A DNA stretch of 23,711 nt, taken from assembly GCA_944363655.1 (NCBI GenBank), contig CALVUU010000030.1:1-23711 (forward strand), written 5' to 3'. A model generated the notes under the pieces. The model did not search any database, was not told where the DNA came from, and saw only the letters and a program-made list of their open reading frames with translations. Positions 23,282-23,711 of the stretch are shown one piece after another (within the stretch, counting starts at the first letter, position 1; each line of letters starts with the position of its first letter). Both the position numbers and the translations under genes were made by a program. This stretch comes from an uncultured Bacilli bacterium. GTDB lineage: Bacteria > Bacillota_I > Bacilli_A > RF39 > UBA660.

Positions 23282-23596
23282 ATGAAAAAATTAGTGTTGA
23301 TAAGTGGTGTGCTACTAACAATTATTATAGGAATTTGTGTTTATAATAATTTAGATAATAACAAAGAAATAATAAGTAATTCTACTAGTAAAAAGAAAGT
23401 TAATACTAACGCTCTTACTATGATGTATGAAACATCTGCAGGTAGTGGAGAATATCAAGTATCTAGTGATACTTTTTGGCCACAGGAGGGATATATTTTT
23501 AATGCTGAATTATCTGGTTGTGAAAATGGAGGAAAGTTATCTTGGAATAGTGAGACAAAGAAAGTAGTAATGCAAACTAATAGTAGTGATAAATGA
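23282..23596 (+). CDS. Short surface-protein paralogue, truncated at a cysteine codon
   Basis: A 104-aa protein starting at the ATG at 23282 (GGAGG upstream; the longer frame from 23243 lies in the promoter). Residues 4-20 form a signal peptide or membrane anchor, followed by a Ser/Asn/Lys-rich linker. From NTNALTMMYET onwards it matches the first domain of the protein at 1265, including GEYQVSSDTFWPQEGYIF, GCENGG and VVMQTNSSDK. There it stops with TGA, exactly where the paralogue has TGT for its second conserved Cys (SSDRCYVYFDV), and the similarity ends. It may be a remnant of a longer gene, or a short secreted form; the intact promoter and operators argue that it is still expressed. Confidence 0.72.
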   Translation: MKKLVLISGVLLTIIIGICVYNNLDNNKEIISNSTSKKKVNTNALTMMYETSAGSGEYQVSSDTFWPQEGYIFNAELSGCENGGKLSWNSETKKVVMQTNSSDK

Positions 23597-23607
23597 CATT
23601 CTAAGAT

Positions 23608-23636
23608 TTGTCAAGAGTAAATTTTTATGGTATTAT
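23608..23636 (+). promoter_or_regulatory. Promoter after surface-protein gene II
   Basis: TTGTCA (23608-23613), 17 bases, TATTAT (23631-23636) preceded by TGG, that is, an extended -10. It reads out of the window. The -10 lies in the left arm of the inverted repeat that follows. Confidence 0.6.
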
Positions 23637-23711
23637 ATACATGCCAAAAAGACACAAAATTTAACTTTTTTTTAAAAAATTAACATTTGTGTTTTATTTG
23701 GTATATAATAT
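23631..23711. repeat. Long imperfect inverted repeat at the window end
   Basis: TATTATATAC (23631-23640) then CCAAAAAGACACAAA (about 23644-23658) on the left match, reverse-complemented, TTTGTGTTTTATTTGG followed by TATATAATA on the right, with one G-T pair, a bulge and an ATG insertion. The centre is T8-A6. The arms exceed 25 bases and the right end is cut by the window, so the element may continue. Confidence 0.5.

Noticed and set aside
1..23711. Genetic code 4 (TGA read as Trp)
   Set aside because: All intact genes use TGG for Trp and none contains an in-frame TGA. Reading the three TGAs at 3016, 11734 and 23594 as Trp does not restore homologous protein: two are followed directly by TAA.
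1..23711. Stop-codon recoding of TAA to explain the interrupted genes
   Set aside because: TAA is the commonest normal stop here, often followed by a terminator, so the in-frame TAAs at 1301 and 6513 are better read as mutations.

Overview
The window is strongly AT-rich chromosomal DNA with close-packed genes, AGGAGG-type ribosome binding sites and the standard code (every Trp in the intact genes is TGG). Soj/ParB, a DUF951 protein and YchF run ahead of rpsF-ssb-rpsR, which is the origin-proximal order of Bacillota. Together with the composition and the 'GEYQVSSDT.WP..GY.F' surface proteins this suggests an uncultured gut Bacilli lineage (RF39/Mollicutes-related or Erysipelotrichales-like). 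The phylum is well supported; the finer placement is inference.

Layout. (1) 1-712: end of rpoA, rplQ with a terminator, and a 61-aa Cys-rich protein. (2) 733-2656: XRE-regulator/surface-protein module I; the surface gene has an in-frame TAA in its signal peptide. (3) 2657-3750: decayed genes, including a second copy of sequences found at 6840-7217. (4) 3787-4962: MATE-like membrane protein. (5) 4984-8883: nucleotide/nucleoside operon from a clear promoter: GNAT, 5'-nucleotidase, nucleoside hydrolase (interrupted by TAA), small protein, HD hydrolase, APH-like kinase. (6) 9001-11435, minus strand: Cof-type HAD phosphatase, GNAT, and a HELLH metallopeptidase gene split by a frameshift. (7) 11436-12227: a relic gene and a regulatory dyad. 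(8) 12228-18118: parA-parB-DUF951-abgT-ychF-BI-1-RDD, tightly packed. (9) 18177-20258: FtsX-like single-module protein and an acyltransferase-3 membrane protein. (10) 20281-21424: rpsF-ssb-rpsR with a strong promoter and a structured leader. (11) 21417-22668, minus: AAA/DUF4143 ATPase. (12) 22673-23711: AT-rich dyads, a possible small RNA, XRE/surface module II with three operator copies, and a long inverted repeat reaching the window end.

Two themes stand out. First, the housekeeping genes are intact, whereas the accessory genes carry single lesions (TAA at 1301, TAA at 6513, a frameshift near 11110, TGA at 23594) and older relics. Second, the two ends of the window carry paralogous, divergently arranged XRE/surface-protein modules. 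The one at 22934-23596 shows a clear operator array that overlaps a near-consensus promoter. No intact gene here ends in TGA. I see no tRNA, rRNA, CRISPR array or transposase.
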